Source of the DNA: Streptomyces sp. NRRL S-455
Lineage (GTDB): Bacteria; Actinomycetota; Actinomycetes; Streptomycetales; Streptomycetaceae
Assembly (NCBI RefSeq): GCF_000717875.1
Contig: NZ_JOCT01000003.1
Span: 124,001-188,000 of the forward strand
DNA length: 64,000 nucleotides
Direction of reading: 5' to 3'
Of the stretch, positions 17,102 through 25,253 are shown in pieces. Positions within the stretch are counted from its first letter, which is position 1; each line of letters opens with the position of its first letter. Under the pieces are notes generated by a model. That model ran no database searches, was not told the DNA's origin, and saw only the letters and a list, made by a program, of their open reading frames with translations. Made by a program: the position numbers and the translations under genes.

Positions 17102-18657
17102 CCCGCGGCGCCCACCCCGCCGTGCAGCTGCGCCGCCTCCTGGTCGCGGCTGCCTCGGCGGGTACGGGCTTCCTGTTGCTCTGCGCCCTGGGCTACGCGC
17201 TCGGCCATCCCGGCTCTCCCGCCGCCGGCCTGACGCGCCTGGCCTGGTGCACGCCTCCCCTGGCCGCCACGGTGTACTTCGCGGTCGCCGTGGCCCGCAC
17301 CGATCCCGGCACCAAGCCCCGCTCCGGCCTCTCCGCGATCGGCCTGGGCCCGCTGCGCCTCATGGCCGTCTCGGCGACGACGACCGCACTGTCCTGCACG
17401 CTGGGCTCGATGCTGGCCCTGCTGGTCTTCCTCCACCTGCGCGGCGACCTGACCGGCATGCCCTTCGACGGCGCCGGGGCCGACTTCCTCGCCGCGGGCC
17501 GGCCGCTGCCGCTGCCCGGGACCTTGACGCTGATCGCGCTCGTGCCCGCGGGAGCGTCGGTCGCGGTGGCCCTGACCCTTCGGCCGAGGGAGGCGGAGCC
17601 GGCCCCGCCCCGGGCGAGCCGGACGTACGGTCGTTTCGGCGCGTTCCGGCGCACGAGTGGGCCCGAGACGTTCGGGACGTACGGCCGTTTCGGCCGGCAG
17701 ATCGTCCGGCCGGCGGACGGCCGCGCCGCCGAGCGGTCCGGGCCCGGCGGGCAGAACGGCACGACCCCACCGGCGCGAACGGGCGAGACCGCGCCGGCCG
17801 CGGTCACCGGCTCGGCCGTCCCGGGCGCCGGGACCGCGGTGAGCGTGGTCGAGGGCCCCGGCCAGCGGCCCGGCCGGCACCCGGAGGCTCAGGACGCCGT
17901 GAACGCCGCGAGCTCGGCGGGCACACCCGCCCCGCACCCGGCCGCGCCGGACGGGGCGAGCACCACGGACACCGTCGGGGTCCCCGCCCGGCACGCCGCG
18001 GCACCGGACACCGCCGACGACCCCGCCGCTTCGCACGCGGTCGTGCCGGACACCCCCACCGCCGCCCCCACCGGCCTCCCCTGGGGCATCACCCTCCTGG
18101 CGGCCGGTCTCGCCGTGGAGACCTACACGAGCCGCACCGCCCCCACGCCCCCCGACCTCACCTTCTCCGGCGCCTCACCCGGCGTCCTGGTGGGCTGGGC
18201 GCTGGCCGCCGTCGGTCTGGCCCTGGCCGGCCCGGGCCTGACCCACCTGTGCGGGCGGCTGCTCCAGACGGCCCGCCCCGGCGCCCTCCGGCTGCTGGCC
18301 GGCCGGATCCTCATGACGGAGGCGACCCGCATCGGCCGCCCCCTCGGCGTGGTCTGCGCGGTGCTGTCGGCCGCGATCGCCATGGCGCTGCTGCACGGCC
18401 CGGACGGACTGTCCCTCGGCCCGCTCACCAGCCTCGGCGTGGTCCTGGTGACCGGCTGCACCGTGGCGACACTCCTCACGGCCGCCGTCGAGGCCCGGCA
18501 GGCCCGCGCCGACACCACCGCCGCGCTGCTGCGGCTGGGCGCACCCGCGACGACGCTGCGCAGTGCCGCGGCCGCGCGCGCGGGCGCGCTGCTCGCCCTG
18601 TTCGGCCCGCTCACCCTGGCGGTCGCCGAACTGGCGGCCCTGCCACTGGCGCGCTGA
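17083..18657 (+). CDS. ABC transporter permease with long disordered central loop
   Basis: A 524-residue membrane protein starting with GTG inside the preceding ATPase gene. Hydrophobic segments lie at about 18-45, 55-70, 88-112 and 145-165. Residues about 166-325 form a Pro/Ala/Gly/Thr-rich stretch with no fold. Further hydrophobic segments follow at about 325-345, 365-385, 415-440, 455-475 and 500-520. It resembles FtsX-like permeases only in general layout. Two copies of TYGRFG occur in the central stretch, encoded by a 20-bp direct repeat. Role and substrate are unknown; it is presumed to work with the adjacent ATPase. Confidence 0.65.
   Translation: MLALRLTRGAHPAVQLRRLLVAAASAGTGFLLLCALGYALGHPGSPAAGLTRLAWCTPPLAATVYFAVAVARTDPGTKPRSGLSAIGLGPLRLMAVSATTTALSCTLGSMLALLVFLHLRGDLTGMPFDGAGADFLAAGRPLPLPGTLTLIALVPAGASVAVALTLRPREAEPAPPRASRTYGRFGAFRRTSGPETFGTYGRFGRQIVRPADGRAAERSGPGGQNGTTPPARTGETAPAAVTGSAVPGAGTAVSVVEGPGQRPGRHPEAQDAVNAASSAGTPAPHPAAPDGASTTDTVGVPARHAAAPDTADDPAASHAVVPDTPTAAPTGLPWGITLLAAGLAVETYTSRTAPTPPDLTFSGASPGVLVGWALAAVGLALAGPGLTHLCGRLLQTARPGALRLLAGRILMTEATRIGRPLGVVCAVLSAAIAMALLHGPDGLSLGPLTSLGVVLVTGCTVATLLTAAVEARQARADTTAALLRLGAPATTLRSAAAARAGALLALFGPLTLAVAELAALPLAR
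17621..17694 (+). repeat. 20-bp direct repeat in the permease loop
   Basis: GGACGTACGGTCGTTTCGGC at 17621-17640 recurs with one change at 17675-17694, a 54-base period. It encodes TYGRFG twice in the low-complexity loop, as expected from slippage or a short duplication. Confidence 0.7.
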
Positions 18658-18755
18658 GAAACTCGTACGAAAAAATCTCCGTACGGCGATGAGTTCCGCG
18701 CCGGCCCCGGGTCTATCCCCGCGTAACGACACGCACCCGTTGGGAGAGACCACGC

Positions 18756-19163
18756 ATGTACCAGCAGATGATCTTCGTGAACCTGTGCGTCAGCGACGTC
18801 GACGCCTCCAAGAAGTTCTTCACGGAACTCGGCTACACGATCAACAAGCAGTTCAGCGACGACAGCACCGCCTCGGTCGTGATCAGCGACACCATCGTCG
18901 TGATGGTGCACACCAGGGACAAGTACCTGCAGTTCACGAAGAAGGAGATCGCGGACTCGCAGCGGACCAGCGAGGTGCTGATCGCGCTGAGCGCCGAGAG
19001 CCGCGAGAAGGTCGACGAACTGGTCGAGAAGGCGGTCGCGGCCGGCGGCTCCGTCTCCGGCGAGACCCAGGACCACGGTTTCATGTACGGCCGCGCCTTC
19101 GACGACCCGGACGGTCACACCTTCGAGGTCGTGTGGATGGACCCGTCGGCCGTCCAGGGATGA
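18756..19163 (+). CDS. VOC (glyoxalase/bleomycin-resistance fold) family protein
   Basis: A 135-residue single-domain protein. The beta-alpha-beta pattern of the VOC fold is clear: MIFVNLCVSDVDASKKFFTE at the start and RAFDDPDGHTFEVVWMD at the end, with E near residue 126 as a possible metal ligand. VOC members are dioxygenases, isomerases or drug-binding proteins; which applies here cannot be told. GGGAG lies about eight bases before the ATG. No cofactor or partner gene is adjacent. Confidence 0.78.
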   Translation: MYQQMIFVNLCVSDVDASKKFFTELGYTINKQFSDDSTASVVISDTIVVMVHTRDKYLQFTKKEIADSQRTSEVLIALSAESREKVDELVEKAVAAGGSVSGETQDHGFMYGRAFDDPDGHTFEVVWMDPSAVQG

Positions 19164-19176
19164 GGATGCGGGCCCC

Positions 19177-19191
19177 TAGCATGGGCGGGTG
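19177..19191 (+). promoter_or_regulatory. -10 element giving a leaderless GTG start
   Basis: TAGCAT (19177-19182) is followed after six bases by GTG at 19189. This spacing puts the transcription start at the start codon, so the LOG-like mRNA is probably leaderless. Confidence 0.55.
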
Positions 19192-20310
19192 CAGACGATG
19201 CCCGCCCATGCGGCCCACCACGACGACCGTGAGATCGAGACACTCGAGGAGTTCGACGCGACCGTCTCGGCGCGCGGCACACTCGCCGGATACCGCGTCC
19301 AGTCCGTCGACCTGACGGACCGTACGCGCGAACTGCTCGCCACGGCCACGGCGGGCGCGGTCTTCCTCGGCTGCGCGATGCGCGAGGAGGCCGCCGCGAA
19401 GATACGCACGGAAGGGGCCCTGGTCTTCCCGCCGGTCCCCGATCTGCCGTTCGACCCGTACCGCGGCCTGGTCTACTCGCCGGACGATCTCTTCGCGTCG
19501 CTGCCGGACGGCTACGAGGCCACGCCCGACGCCCGCGCGTACGCCTGGTTCCAGCGGACGAAGGCGGACCGGGACATCTACGCGTCCACACTGCGCGCCA
19601 TCCACGACGACTCCGTCTCGGACGCGCTCGACGAACTCCTCTCCGGTGCCCGGGTCGTGGGAGTGATGGGCGGCCACGCGATGGCCCGCGGCACGGAGGA
19701 GTACGCGGGTGCGGCGCGGCTCGGCCGGGAACTGGCCCGGGCCGGTTTCACCGTCGCGACCGGCGGCGGCCCGGGCGCGATGGAGGCCGCGAACCTGGGC
19801 GCGTACGCCGCCCCGTTCGGCGACGAGATGCTCGCCGAGTCACTCGAACTGCTCGCCAAGGCCCCGCGCTTCACTCCGTCGGTCACCCAATGGGCCACGG
19901 CCGCTTTCGAGGTACGGGGCCGCTGGCCGGACGGCGGGCGTTCCGTCGGCATCCCGACCTGGTTCTACGGTCACGAGCCGCCGAACGCCTTCGCCTCGCA
20001 CATCGCCAAGTATTTCGCGAACGCCACCCGCGAGGACGGCCTGCTGGCCCGGTCCAACGCGGGTGTGGTGTTCCTGCCCGGCGCCGCCGGGACCGTCCAG
20101 GAGATCTTCGACAACGCGACGCCGAACTACTACGAGTCACGCGGCGAGCCCACGCCCATGGTCCTCGTGAACCGCGTGCACTGGACGGAGAGACTGCCCA
20201 CCTGGCCGCTGCTCGAGTCGCTGGCCAGGGGCCGCTCGATGGAGACGCGGATCGCGCTGGTGGAGCGGATCGAGGAGGCGTCGGAGGCGTTGAAACGTCT
20301 CGGCGGTTAA
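19189..20310 (+). CDS. LOG-like Rossmann-fold nucleotide-binding protein
   Basis: A 373-residue protein. Residues about 155-320 carry the LOG/TIGR00730 fold: VVGVMGGHAMARG, then GGGPGAMEAAN (nucleotide-phosphate loop), then LPGAAGTVQEIF in place of the usual PGGxGTxxE. Family members include cytokinin-riboside monophosphate phosphoribohydrolases and nucleotide 5'-monophosphate nucleosidases such as PpnN; the extra N-terminal domain of about 150 residues is more PpnN-like in size. The glycine-to-alanine change in PGG could alter activity. GTG 19189 is chosen because a -10 box lies exactly at leaderless distance; ATG 19198 is possible. Confidence 0.7.
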   Translation: MQTMPAHAAHHDDREIETLEEFDATVSARGTLAGYRVQSVDLTDRTRELLATATAGAVFLGCAMREEAAAKIRTEGALVFPPVPDLPFDPYRGLVYSPDDLFASLPDGYEATPDARAYAWFQRTKADRDIYASTLRAIHDDSVSDALDELLSGARVVGVMGGHAMARGTEEYAGAARLGRELARAGFTVATGGGPGAMEAANLGAYAAPFGDEMLAESLELLAKAPRFTPSVTQWATAAFEVRGRWPDGGRSVGIPTWFYGHEPPNAFASHIAKYFANATREDGLLARSNAGVVFLPGAAGTVQEIFDNATPNYYESRGEPTPMVLVNRVHWTERLPTWPLLESLARGRSMETRIALVERIEEASEALKRLGG

Positions 20311-20348
20311 CAAGAAGGCAAAGCAAGTGCTTGCAGGCCGCATATACG

Positions 20349-20376
20349 TTGACACTACTTATGTGGCGCTTATAGA
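20349..20376 (+). promoter_or_regulatory. strong vegetative promoter of the LAETG surface protein gene
   Basis: TTGACA (20349-20354), a 16-base spacer and TATAGA (20371-20376) give a near-consensus principal sigma promoter, unusually good for this GC-rich genome. The inverted repeat GCAAG-TG-CTTGC lies about 15 bases upstream of the -35 box and might be an operator. Confidence 0.8.
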
Positions 20377-20455
20377 CCTGTGAGCCTCCGGGTAGTGCTG
20401 ATACCCCGTCAACACTGCCTGACCCCCCGCTTTTCACATCCTGTAAAGGACAAAC

Positions 20456-21193
20456 GTGGCAGTTCTGTCCGTATCCCGCCGTGCGACCTCGCGCGTCGCG
20501 CATTCCGTGCGGATCCTCGGTGTCGCCTCCGCCTCGGCCGCCCTCGCGCTCGGTGCCGCGGGCACCGCGCTCGCCTCCGACATCAACGACTTCTCCGCCG
20601 AGGCGAAGTGTGACGGCGGCAAGGGCGTCATCACCGTCACCGACGTCGACCCCGCCGGTGTCCCGGCCACGGTCTCCGTGTACCTGCAGAACAACGGCGC
20701 CGACGCGAAGAGGGTCGGCGAGCAGGTGGTCAAGGGCTCGCGCGCGGGCACCACCGTCACCTTCGCGGAGAACTGGAAGCCGGACGCGGAGTACCGCATC
20801 CACATCAAGGCCACTGGGCACGTCGACGAGGACATCAAGCCGAACCTCATCACCCCGGCCACGGCCTGCAAGAAGGAGAAAGAGCCACCCGCGGCGACTC
20901 CCCCGGCTTCGACTCCGCCGGCTTCGACTTCCCCGGCCGCTCCGACCCCCTCGGCCTCCCCGTCGAAGCCGGCCGAGGAGATCGGCACGCCCGCTCCGGC
21001 GCCGTCGGAGAGCGAGAGCACCACGCCGGCGGGCAACGCGCCCGCGCCCACGGACAGTGACTCCAACCTCGCCGAGACCGGCGCCAACTCCAACACCGGC
21101 ATCATCGCCGGCATCGCGGTGGTCCTGGTCGCCGTGGGTGGCGGTGCGGTGTTCCTCGGCATGCGCCGTCGCGGGACCAAGAGCGACAACTGA
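20456..21193 (+). CDS. secreted cell-wall protein with LAETG sortase signal
   Basis: A 245-residue exported protein. It has a signal peptide (about 1-41, charged start, hydrophobic core [20 protein letters not shown]), a folded Ig-like region (about 42-142) with two cysteines, and a Pro/Thr/Ser-rich wall-spanning stretch (about 143-205). The sorting signal is LAETG (about 206-210), a hydrophobic helix and MRRRG. LAxTG is the motif of actinobacterial class E sortases that also anchor long chaplins. GTG 20456 has AAAGGA five bases upstream. The near-consensus promoter predicts high expression. The ligand is unknown. Confidence 0.85.
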   Translation: MAVLSVSRRATSRVAHSVRILGVASASAALALGAAGTALASDINDFSAEAKCDGGKGVITVTDVDPAGVPATVSVYLQNNGADAKRVGEQVVKGSRAGTTVTFAENWKPDAEYRIHIKATGHVDEDIKPNLITPATACKKEKEPPAATPPASTPPASTSPAAPTPSASPSKPAEEIGTPAPAPSESESTTPAGNAPAPTDSDSNLAETGANSNTGIIAGIAVVLVAVGGGAVFLGMRRRGTKSDN

Positions 21194-21209
21194 CACCTTC
21201 GCACCGCGA

Positions 21210-21248
21210 GATGTGGCCCGTCCCTGATCCATTGGGGCGGGCCACATC
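21210..21248. terminator. stem-loop between convergent genes
   Basis: GATGTGGCCCG (21210-21220) pairs with CGGGCCACATC (21238-21248). It separates the surface protein gene from the thiamine transporter operon. Confidence 0.8.
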
Positions 21249-21264
21249 CCGTAGGCGCTGGAGA

Positions 21265-22284
21265 TCAGCCGAGCACCGCGATGTCGGCCGCGTCGAACTC
21301 CACCCCGACCTGTTCGCCGACCTCCGGCGCCGCCCGCAGCGCGCACGCCGCCTCGAGGCGGGGGGCGTCCTCCGGCTGGAGGTGGACGGAGACATGGGTG
21401 CCCTTGAAGGTACGGGCGGTCACCGTGCAGCGCAGGCCCGTGCCGGCGGGCACCAGACGCACACCCCCGGGCCGCACGAGAACGGTCCGGCTGCCCTGCG
21501 GGGCGCCCTCCGGCACCGGCACCTTGCCCCATGGCGTGTCCGCGGCCTCCACCCCGACCGTCGCCTCGACGACGTTCTCGAAACCGAGGAAGCGCGCCAC
21601 GAACGCGTCGGCGGGCCGCTGCCACACCTCGAGGGGCGTACCGGACTGGGCGATCCGCCCGTCCCGCATCACCACCACCCGGTCGGCCAGCGCGAAGGCC
21701 TCCCCCTGGTCGTGCGTCACTGCGAGCACGGTGGTGCCCAACCGGCCGAACAGCTCCTTCAGTTCGACGACCAGCCGTTCCCTGAGCGACCGGTCGAGCT
21801 GGCCCAGCGGCTCGTCCAGCATCAGCAGCCGAGGACTCGGCGCGAGGGCCCGGGCCAGTGCCACCCGCTGCTGCTCCCCGCCGGACAGCGCGGCGACGGC
21901 CCGGCGGCCCGCGCCCGGCAGGCCGACGAGGTCCAGCAACTCCTGTACTCGCTCGGCACGTCGTGTCTTCGACGTCCCGTGCATCCGCAGCCCGAAGGCC
22001 ACGTTTCCGCTCACGTCCCGCTGGGGGAACAGCTGATGGTCCTGGAACATCAGCCCCACACCGCGCCGGTGCGCCGGCACACCCGCCTGATCGCGCCCGT
22101 CCAGCAACACCCGTCCGGAGTCGAGGGGTTGCAGCCCGGCCACCGTCCGCAGCAGTGTCGACTTGCCGCTGCCACTGGGCCCGAGCACGCACACGATCTC
22201 GTGCTCGGCGACCTCCAGACCGACGGCGTCCAGCACGGCCCGCCCGCCGAAACGGACCGTCGCGCCCTCCAGGCTCAGCAGCAT
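21265..22284 (-). CDS. thiQ: thiamine ABC transporter ATP-binding protein, ThiQ-like
   Basis: A 339-residue ATPase: Walker A GPSGSGKST, signature LSGGEQQRVALARAL, Walker B LLMLDEPLGQLD, switch histidine in VTHDQGEA. A C-terminal extension (about 235-339) resembles the TOBE-type regulatory domain and is longer than E. coli ThiQ. It is the last gene of the transporter operon behind a TPP riboswitch, and its ATG abuts the permease stop, so a thiamine or thiamine-precursor role is well supported by context. Confidence 0.82.
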   Translation of the reverse strand: MLLSLEGATVRFGGRAVLDAVGLEVAEHEIVCVLGPSGSGKSTLLRTVAGLQPLDSGRVLLDGRDQAGVPAHRRGVGLMFQDHQLFPQRDVSGNVAFGLRMHGTSKTRRAERVQELLDLVGLPGAGRRAVAALSGGEQQRVALARALAPSPRLLMLDEPLGQLDRSLRERLVVELKELFGRLGTTVLAVTHDQGEAFALADRVVVMRDGRIAQSGTPLEVWQRPADAFVARFLGFENVVEATVGVEAADTPWGKVPVPEGAPQGSRTVLVRPGGVRLVPAGTGLRCTVTARTFKGTHVSVHLQPEDAPRLEAACALRAAPEVGEQVGVEFDAADIAVLG

Positions 22285-23928
22285 CTAGAACTCCCCGGTC
22301 CGGTCCGTCCGCAGCCGCTCCAGCACCAGCAGCGCCACCGCGCACACCACCATCAGAATCGTCGAAAGGGCCATCGCCTGGCCGTAGTTCAGATCGCCCG
22401 GCCGCCCCAGCAGCCGCGCCACGGCCACCGGCAGCGTCGGCTGGTCCGGCCGCGCGATGAACACCGTCGCCCCGAACTCCCCGAGCGACACCGCGAAGGC
22501 GAACCCGGCCGCGATCAGCAGCGCCCGCCTGACCATCGGCAGGTCCACCTCACGCCACACCCGCCAGGGTGAGGCCCCCAGGACCGCGGCCGCCTCCCGC
22601 AGCCGCAGGTCCACCGCCCGCAGCACGGGCAGCATGGTCCGGACCACGAACGGCACCCCGACCAGCGCCTGCGCGAGCGGCACCAGGATCCACGACGACC
22701 TCAGGTTCAGCGGCGGCTCGTCGAGGGCGATCAGGAACCCGAAGCCGACGGTCACCGCGGACACCCCGAGCGGCAGCATCAGCAGCGCGTCGAAGCCGCG
22801 CACGAACCGCCCGGCGTCCCGGCGGGTGAGCGCGGCAGCGGCGAGACCGCCGATCACCACGGCGATGAGGGTGGCGGCGACGGCGTAGGACAGGGAGTTG
22901 CCGATCGCCTCGATCGGCGGGACCAGGAACACTCCCCCGTCGTCGCTGGTCAGCGCCCGGTAGTAGCCCAAGCCGGGCGCGCCCAGGGACCGCTGGACCA
23001 GCACGGCGAGCGGCAGCACGAGCAACACGACGACGGTCACCAGCACCCCGCCCAGCAGCGCCCACTGCCCCGCGCCTCGCGGCCGGCGCGCGGTCACGGA
23101 GGCGTCCACCAGCCGCAGCGCGGTCTCCCGCCGCCGCACGGTCCAGGCGTGCAGGGCGAGGACCGCGCCCACCGCGACGAACTGGATCAGCGTGAGCACG
23201 GCCGCCGTGGAGAGGTCGAAGATCTCCGACGTCTGCCGGTAGATCTCCACCTCCAGCGTCGAGAAGGTGGGCCCGCCGAGGATCTGGACGACGCCGAAGG
23301 AGGTGAAGGTGAACAGGAAGACCATGAGCGCGGCGGCGGCCACGGCGGGCGCGAGCGCCGGGAGCGTGACCTGCCGCCAGGCCTTCAGGGGCGATGCCCC
23401 GAGCATCCGCGCGGCCTCTTCCTGCCGCGGGTCGAGCTGCGCCCACAACCCGCCGACGGTCCGTACGACGACCGCGTAGTTGAAGAAGACGTGCGCGAGC
23501 AGGATCGCCCACACGGTGGTGTCCAGCCGTACGCCCCACAGCTCGTCGAGCAGCCCGCCCCGCCCGACCAGTGCCAGGAACGCCGTACCGACGACGACCG
23601 TCGGCAGCACGAACGGCACGGTCACGACCGCCCGCAGGACCTGCTTGCCCGGGAAGTCCAGGCGGGCGAAGACGTAGGCGCCCGGAAGCGCGACGAGCAG
23701 GGTGAGCGCGGTCGAGACGAACGCCTGCCAGGTGGTGAACCACAGCACGTGCCGGACGTCGGACTGCGCGAGCACCTCGCCGATCCGCCCGAACTGCCAG
23801 GCCCCGTCGACCTTCAACCCGCGCGCGACGATCGCGGCGACGGGGTAGGCGAAGAAGACCGCGAAGAACGCGACGGGCACGGCGATGAGGCCGAACCGCG
23901 CCGCCGCGCCCTTCGTCCGGCCGGTCAC
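22285..23928 (-). CDS. thiP: thiamine ABC transporter permease, ThiP-like
   Basis: A 547-residue fused permease made of two homologous halves, each with about six helices and an EAA loop (EEAARMLGASPLKAWRQVTL in the first half, REAAAVLGASPWRVWREVDL in the second). This is the layout of ThiP and of iron(III) permeases. GTG 23928 overlaps the binding-protein stop as GTGA and is preferred to ATG 23961, which would overlap by 37 bases. The TPP riboswitch upstream of the operon decides for thiamine over iron. Confidence 0.84.
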   Translation of the reverse strand: MTGRTKGAAARFGLIAVPVAFFAVFFAYPVAAIVARGLKVDGAWQFGRIGEVLAQSDVRHVLWFTTWQAFVSTALTLLVALPGAYVFARLDFPGKQVLRAVVTVPFVLPTVVVGTAFLALVGRGGLLDELWGVRLDTTVWAILLAHVFFNYAVVVRTVGGLWAQLDPRQEEAARMLGASPLKAWRQVTLPALAPAVAAAALMVFLFTFTSFGVVQILGGPTFSTLEVEIYRQTSEIFDLSTAAVLTLIQFVAVGAVLALHAWTVRRRETALRLVDASVTARRPRGAGQWALLGGVLVTVVVLLVLPLAVLVQRSLGAPGLGYYRALTSDDGGVFLVPPIEAIGNSLSYAVAATLIAVVIGGLAAAALTRRDAGRFVRGFDALLMLPLGVSAVTVGFGFLIALDEPPLNLRSSWILVPLAQALVGVPFVVRTMLPVLRAVDLRLREAAAVLGASPWRVWREVDLPMVRRALLIAAGFAFAVSLGEFGATVFIARPDQPTLPVAVARLLGRPGDLNYGQAMALSTILMVVCAVALLVLERLRTDRTGEF

Positions 23929-25046
23929 TTCAGTACGAGCGAGGTCCACGACTTGACCCACTGGTCACGGTGGTCGGCGATCTTCGCCGGGTCCAGGGTC
24001 TCGGGACCCTTGACCTGCGGTCCGAACTTCGTGAACTCCGGCGGCACCGGGGTACCCTCGCGCACCGGGTACACGAACATGTTGAGCGGCATGTCCGCCT
24101 GGAACCGCTCGGAGACCAGGAAGTCGAGGAAGGCCTTGCCGCCCTCGCTGTTCTTCGCGTTGCTGAGCAGCCCGGCGTACTCGACCTGCCGGAAACAGGT
24201 GCCCTCGGCGACGCCGGTCGGTGCCGTACTCGGCTTCGGGTCGGCGTAGACGACCTCGACTGGCGGCGAGGAGGCGTACGACACGACGAGCGGCCGGTCG
24301 CCCTTGGCCTTCTTCCCGCCGGCCGAGCCGGAGAACTCCTCGTTGTACGCCTGCTCCCAGCCGTCGACGACCTTCACGCCGTTGGCCTTGAGCTTCTTCC
24401 AGTAGCCCTCCCAGCCTCCCCCACTCTCGGCTTCGCTCGAGCGGGAGGTGCCCCCATCGCCGTACTTCGCGGCGGTGCCGAGCAGGAAGCCGAGGCCGGG
24501 CGAGGAGGTGGAGGCGTTCTCGGTGACGAGGAGGTTCTTGTACTGCGGCTCGACCAGGTCGTCGAAGGTCCGCGGCGGTTCGAGCTTGTGGTCGGCGAAG
24601 TACTTCTTGTCGTAGTTGACGCAGATGTCACCGGTGTCGACGGGCGTGACGCGATGCTGGTCCTGGTCGACCCGGTACTCGGCCTTGATCCGCTCGGATC
24701 CCTTCGCCTCGTACGGCTGGAAGAGGCCGTTGTCGAGGGCACGGGACAGCAGGGTGTTGTCGACGCCGAAGAAGACGTCGCCCTGCGGGTTGTCCTTGGT
24801 GAGGATGGCCTTGTTCACGGCCTGCCCGGAATCGCCGTCCTTCAGGACCTTCACCTTGTAGCCGGACTGCTTCTCGAAGGCAGCGATGACGTCCTTCGAC
24901 GCGGCCCACGAGTCGTGGCTGACGAGGGTCACGGTCTTGGAGTCGCCGGACCCCTGGTCGCCGCCGGACGACCCGCAGCCGGCCAGCGCGCCGACCAGGC
25001 CGAGCCCGACGACCACCGCCGTCAGCCGCTTCTTCTTGTTGCTCAC
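23925..25046 (-). CDS. thiB: thiamine-binding lipoprotein, ThiB-like
   Basis: A 373-residue secreted lipoprotein: signal peptide 1-23, lipobox LAGC with C24, a Gly/Ser linker, then the type 2 periplasmic-binding fold. LVSHDSW near residue 41 and GFLLGTAAKYGD near 186-197 match the thiamine-binding (TIGR01254-like) family. Between KYGDGG and WEGYWKKL, residues about 198-211 (TSRSSEAESGGG) look like an in-frame insertion encoded by an imperfect palindrome. GTG 25046 has AGGAGG seven bases upstream. A TPP riboswitch and two hairpins lie in the leader. Confidence 0.86.
   Translation of the reverse strand: MSNKKKRLTAVVVGLGLVGALAGCGSSGGDQGSGDSKTVTLVSHDSWAASKDVIAAFEKQSGYKVKVLKDGDSGQAVNKAILTKDNPQGDVFFGVDNTLLSRALDNGLFQPYEAKGSERIKAEYRVDQDQHRVTPVDTGDICVNYDKKYFADHKLEPPRTFDDLVEPQYKNLLVTENASTSSPGLGFLLGTAAKYGDGGTSRSSEAESGGGWEGYWKKLKANGVKVVDGWEQAYNEEFSGSAGGKKAKGDRPLVVSYASSPPVEVVYADPKPSTAPTGVAEGTCFRQVEYAGLLSNAKNSEGGKAFLDFLVSERFQADMPLNMFVYPVREGTPVPPEFTKFGPQVKGPETLDPAKIADHRDQWVKSWTSLVLK
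24413..24458 (-). repeat. imperfect palindromic element inserted in thiB
   Basis: On the minus strand CACCTCCCGCTCG faces CGAGAGTGGGGGAGG around a short AGCGAAGC centre. The element keeps the thiB frame and codes for a Ser/Glu/Gly-rich stretch unlike the flanking domain. I recall similar CTCGAGCGAAGCCGAGAG-type elements dispersed in Streptomyces genomes, but only this copy is in the window. Confidence 0.6.
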
Positions 25047-25054
25047 TGGATTCC

Positions 25055-25071
25055 TCCTGGAGTGACCAGGA
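25055..25071 (-). promoter_or_regulatory. hairpin covering the thiB ribosome binding site
   Basis: TCCTGG-N5-CCAGGA forms a small hairpin on the minus strand; its 3' arm overlaps the start of the AGGAGG ribosome site of thiB. It could hide the site when the riboswitch binds TPP. Confidence 0.5.
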
Positions 25072-25080
25072 GAAGACGCG

Positions 25081-25115
25081 GCCCTGCCCGGGACTTCCGT
25101 GGTCCCGGGCAGGGC
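25081..25115 (-). terminator. 14-bp stem-loop between the TPP riboswitch and thiB
   Basis: GCCCTGCCCGGGAC (25081-25094) pairs perfectly with GTCCCGGGCAGGGC (25102-25115) around a 7-nt loop. It lies downstream of the aptamer and upstream of the ribosome site, the place of an expression-platform terminator, but has no U-tract. Confidence 0.65.
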
Positions 25116-25136
25116 GCAACAGCTCGAGTGATGACC

Positions 25137-25223
25137 GATCTCCCTACCCAGAATGACCTGGGCCAGGTTCGGAGGGTCTGCGGCCGTGTGCCGCACTCTC
25201 AGCGCTGTGGCGCTCCCCTGTCG
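25137..25223 (-). promoter_or_regulatory. TPP riboswitch (THI element)
   Basis: The minus strand holds the conserved aptamer blocks in order: GGGGAGCGCC, CTGAGAG, ACCCTCCGAACCTG, then GGTCATTCTGGGTAGGGAG. These are the pyrimidine-sensor and pyrophosphate-sensor parts of the thiamine pyrophosphate riboswitch. It controls the thiBPQ operon about 90 bases downstream. Confidence 0.95.
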
Positions 25224-25253
25224 GAATATGCAGGTGTATGTACGACGGTCAGA

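Noticed and set aside
19883..22345. An 820-codon minus-strand frame across the LOG-like, LAETG and thiQ genes
   Set aside because: Shadow of real genes; no domain, no ribosome site, and it spans a strong plus-strand promoter.
21265..25046. Iron(III) transporter as identity of the ThiBPQ-like operon
   Set aside because: The fused permease is also found in iron systems, but the TPP riboswitch in the leader points to thiamine.
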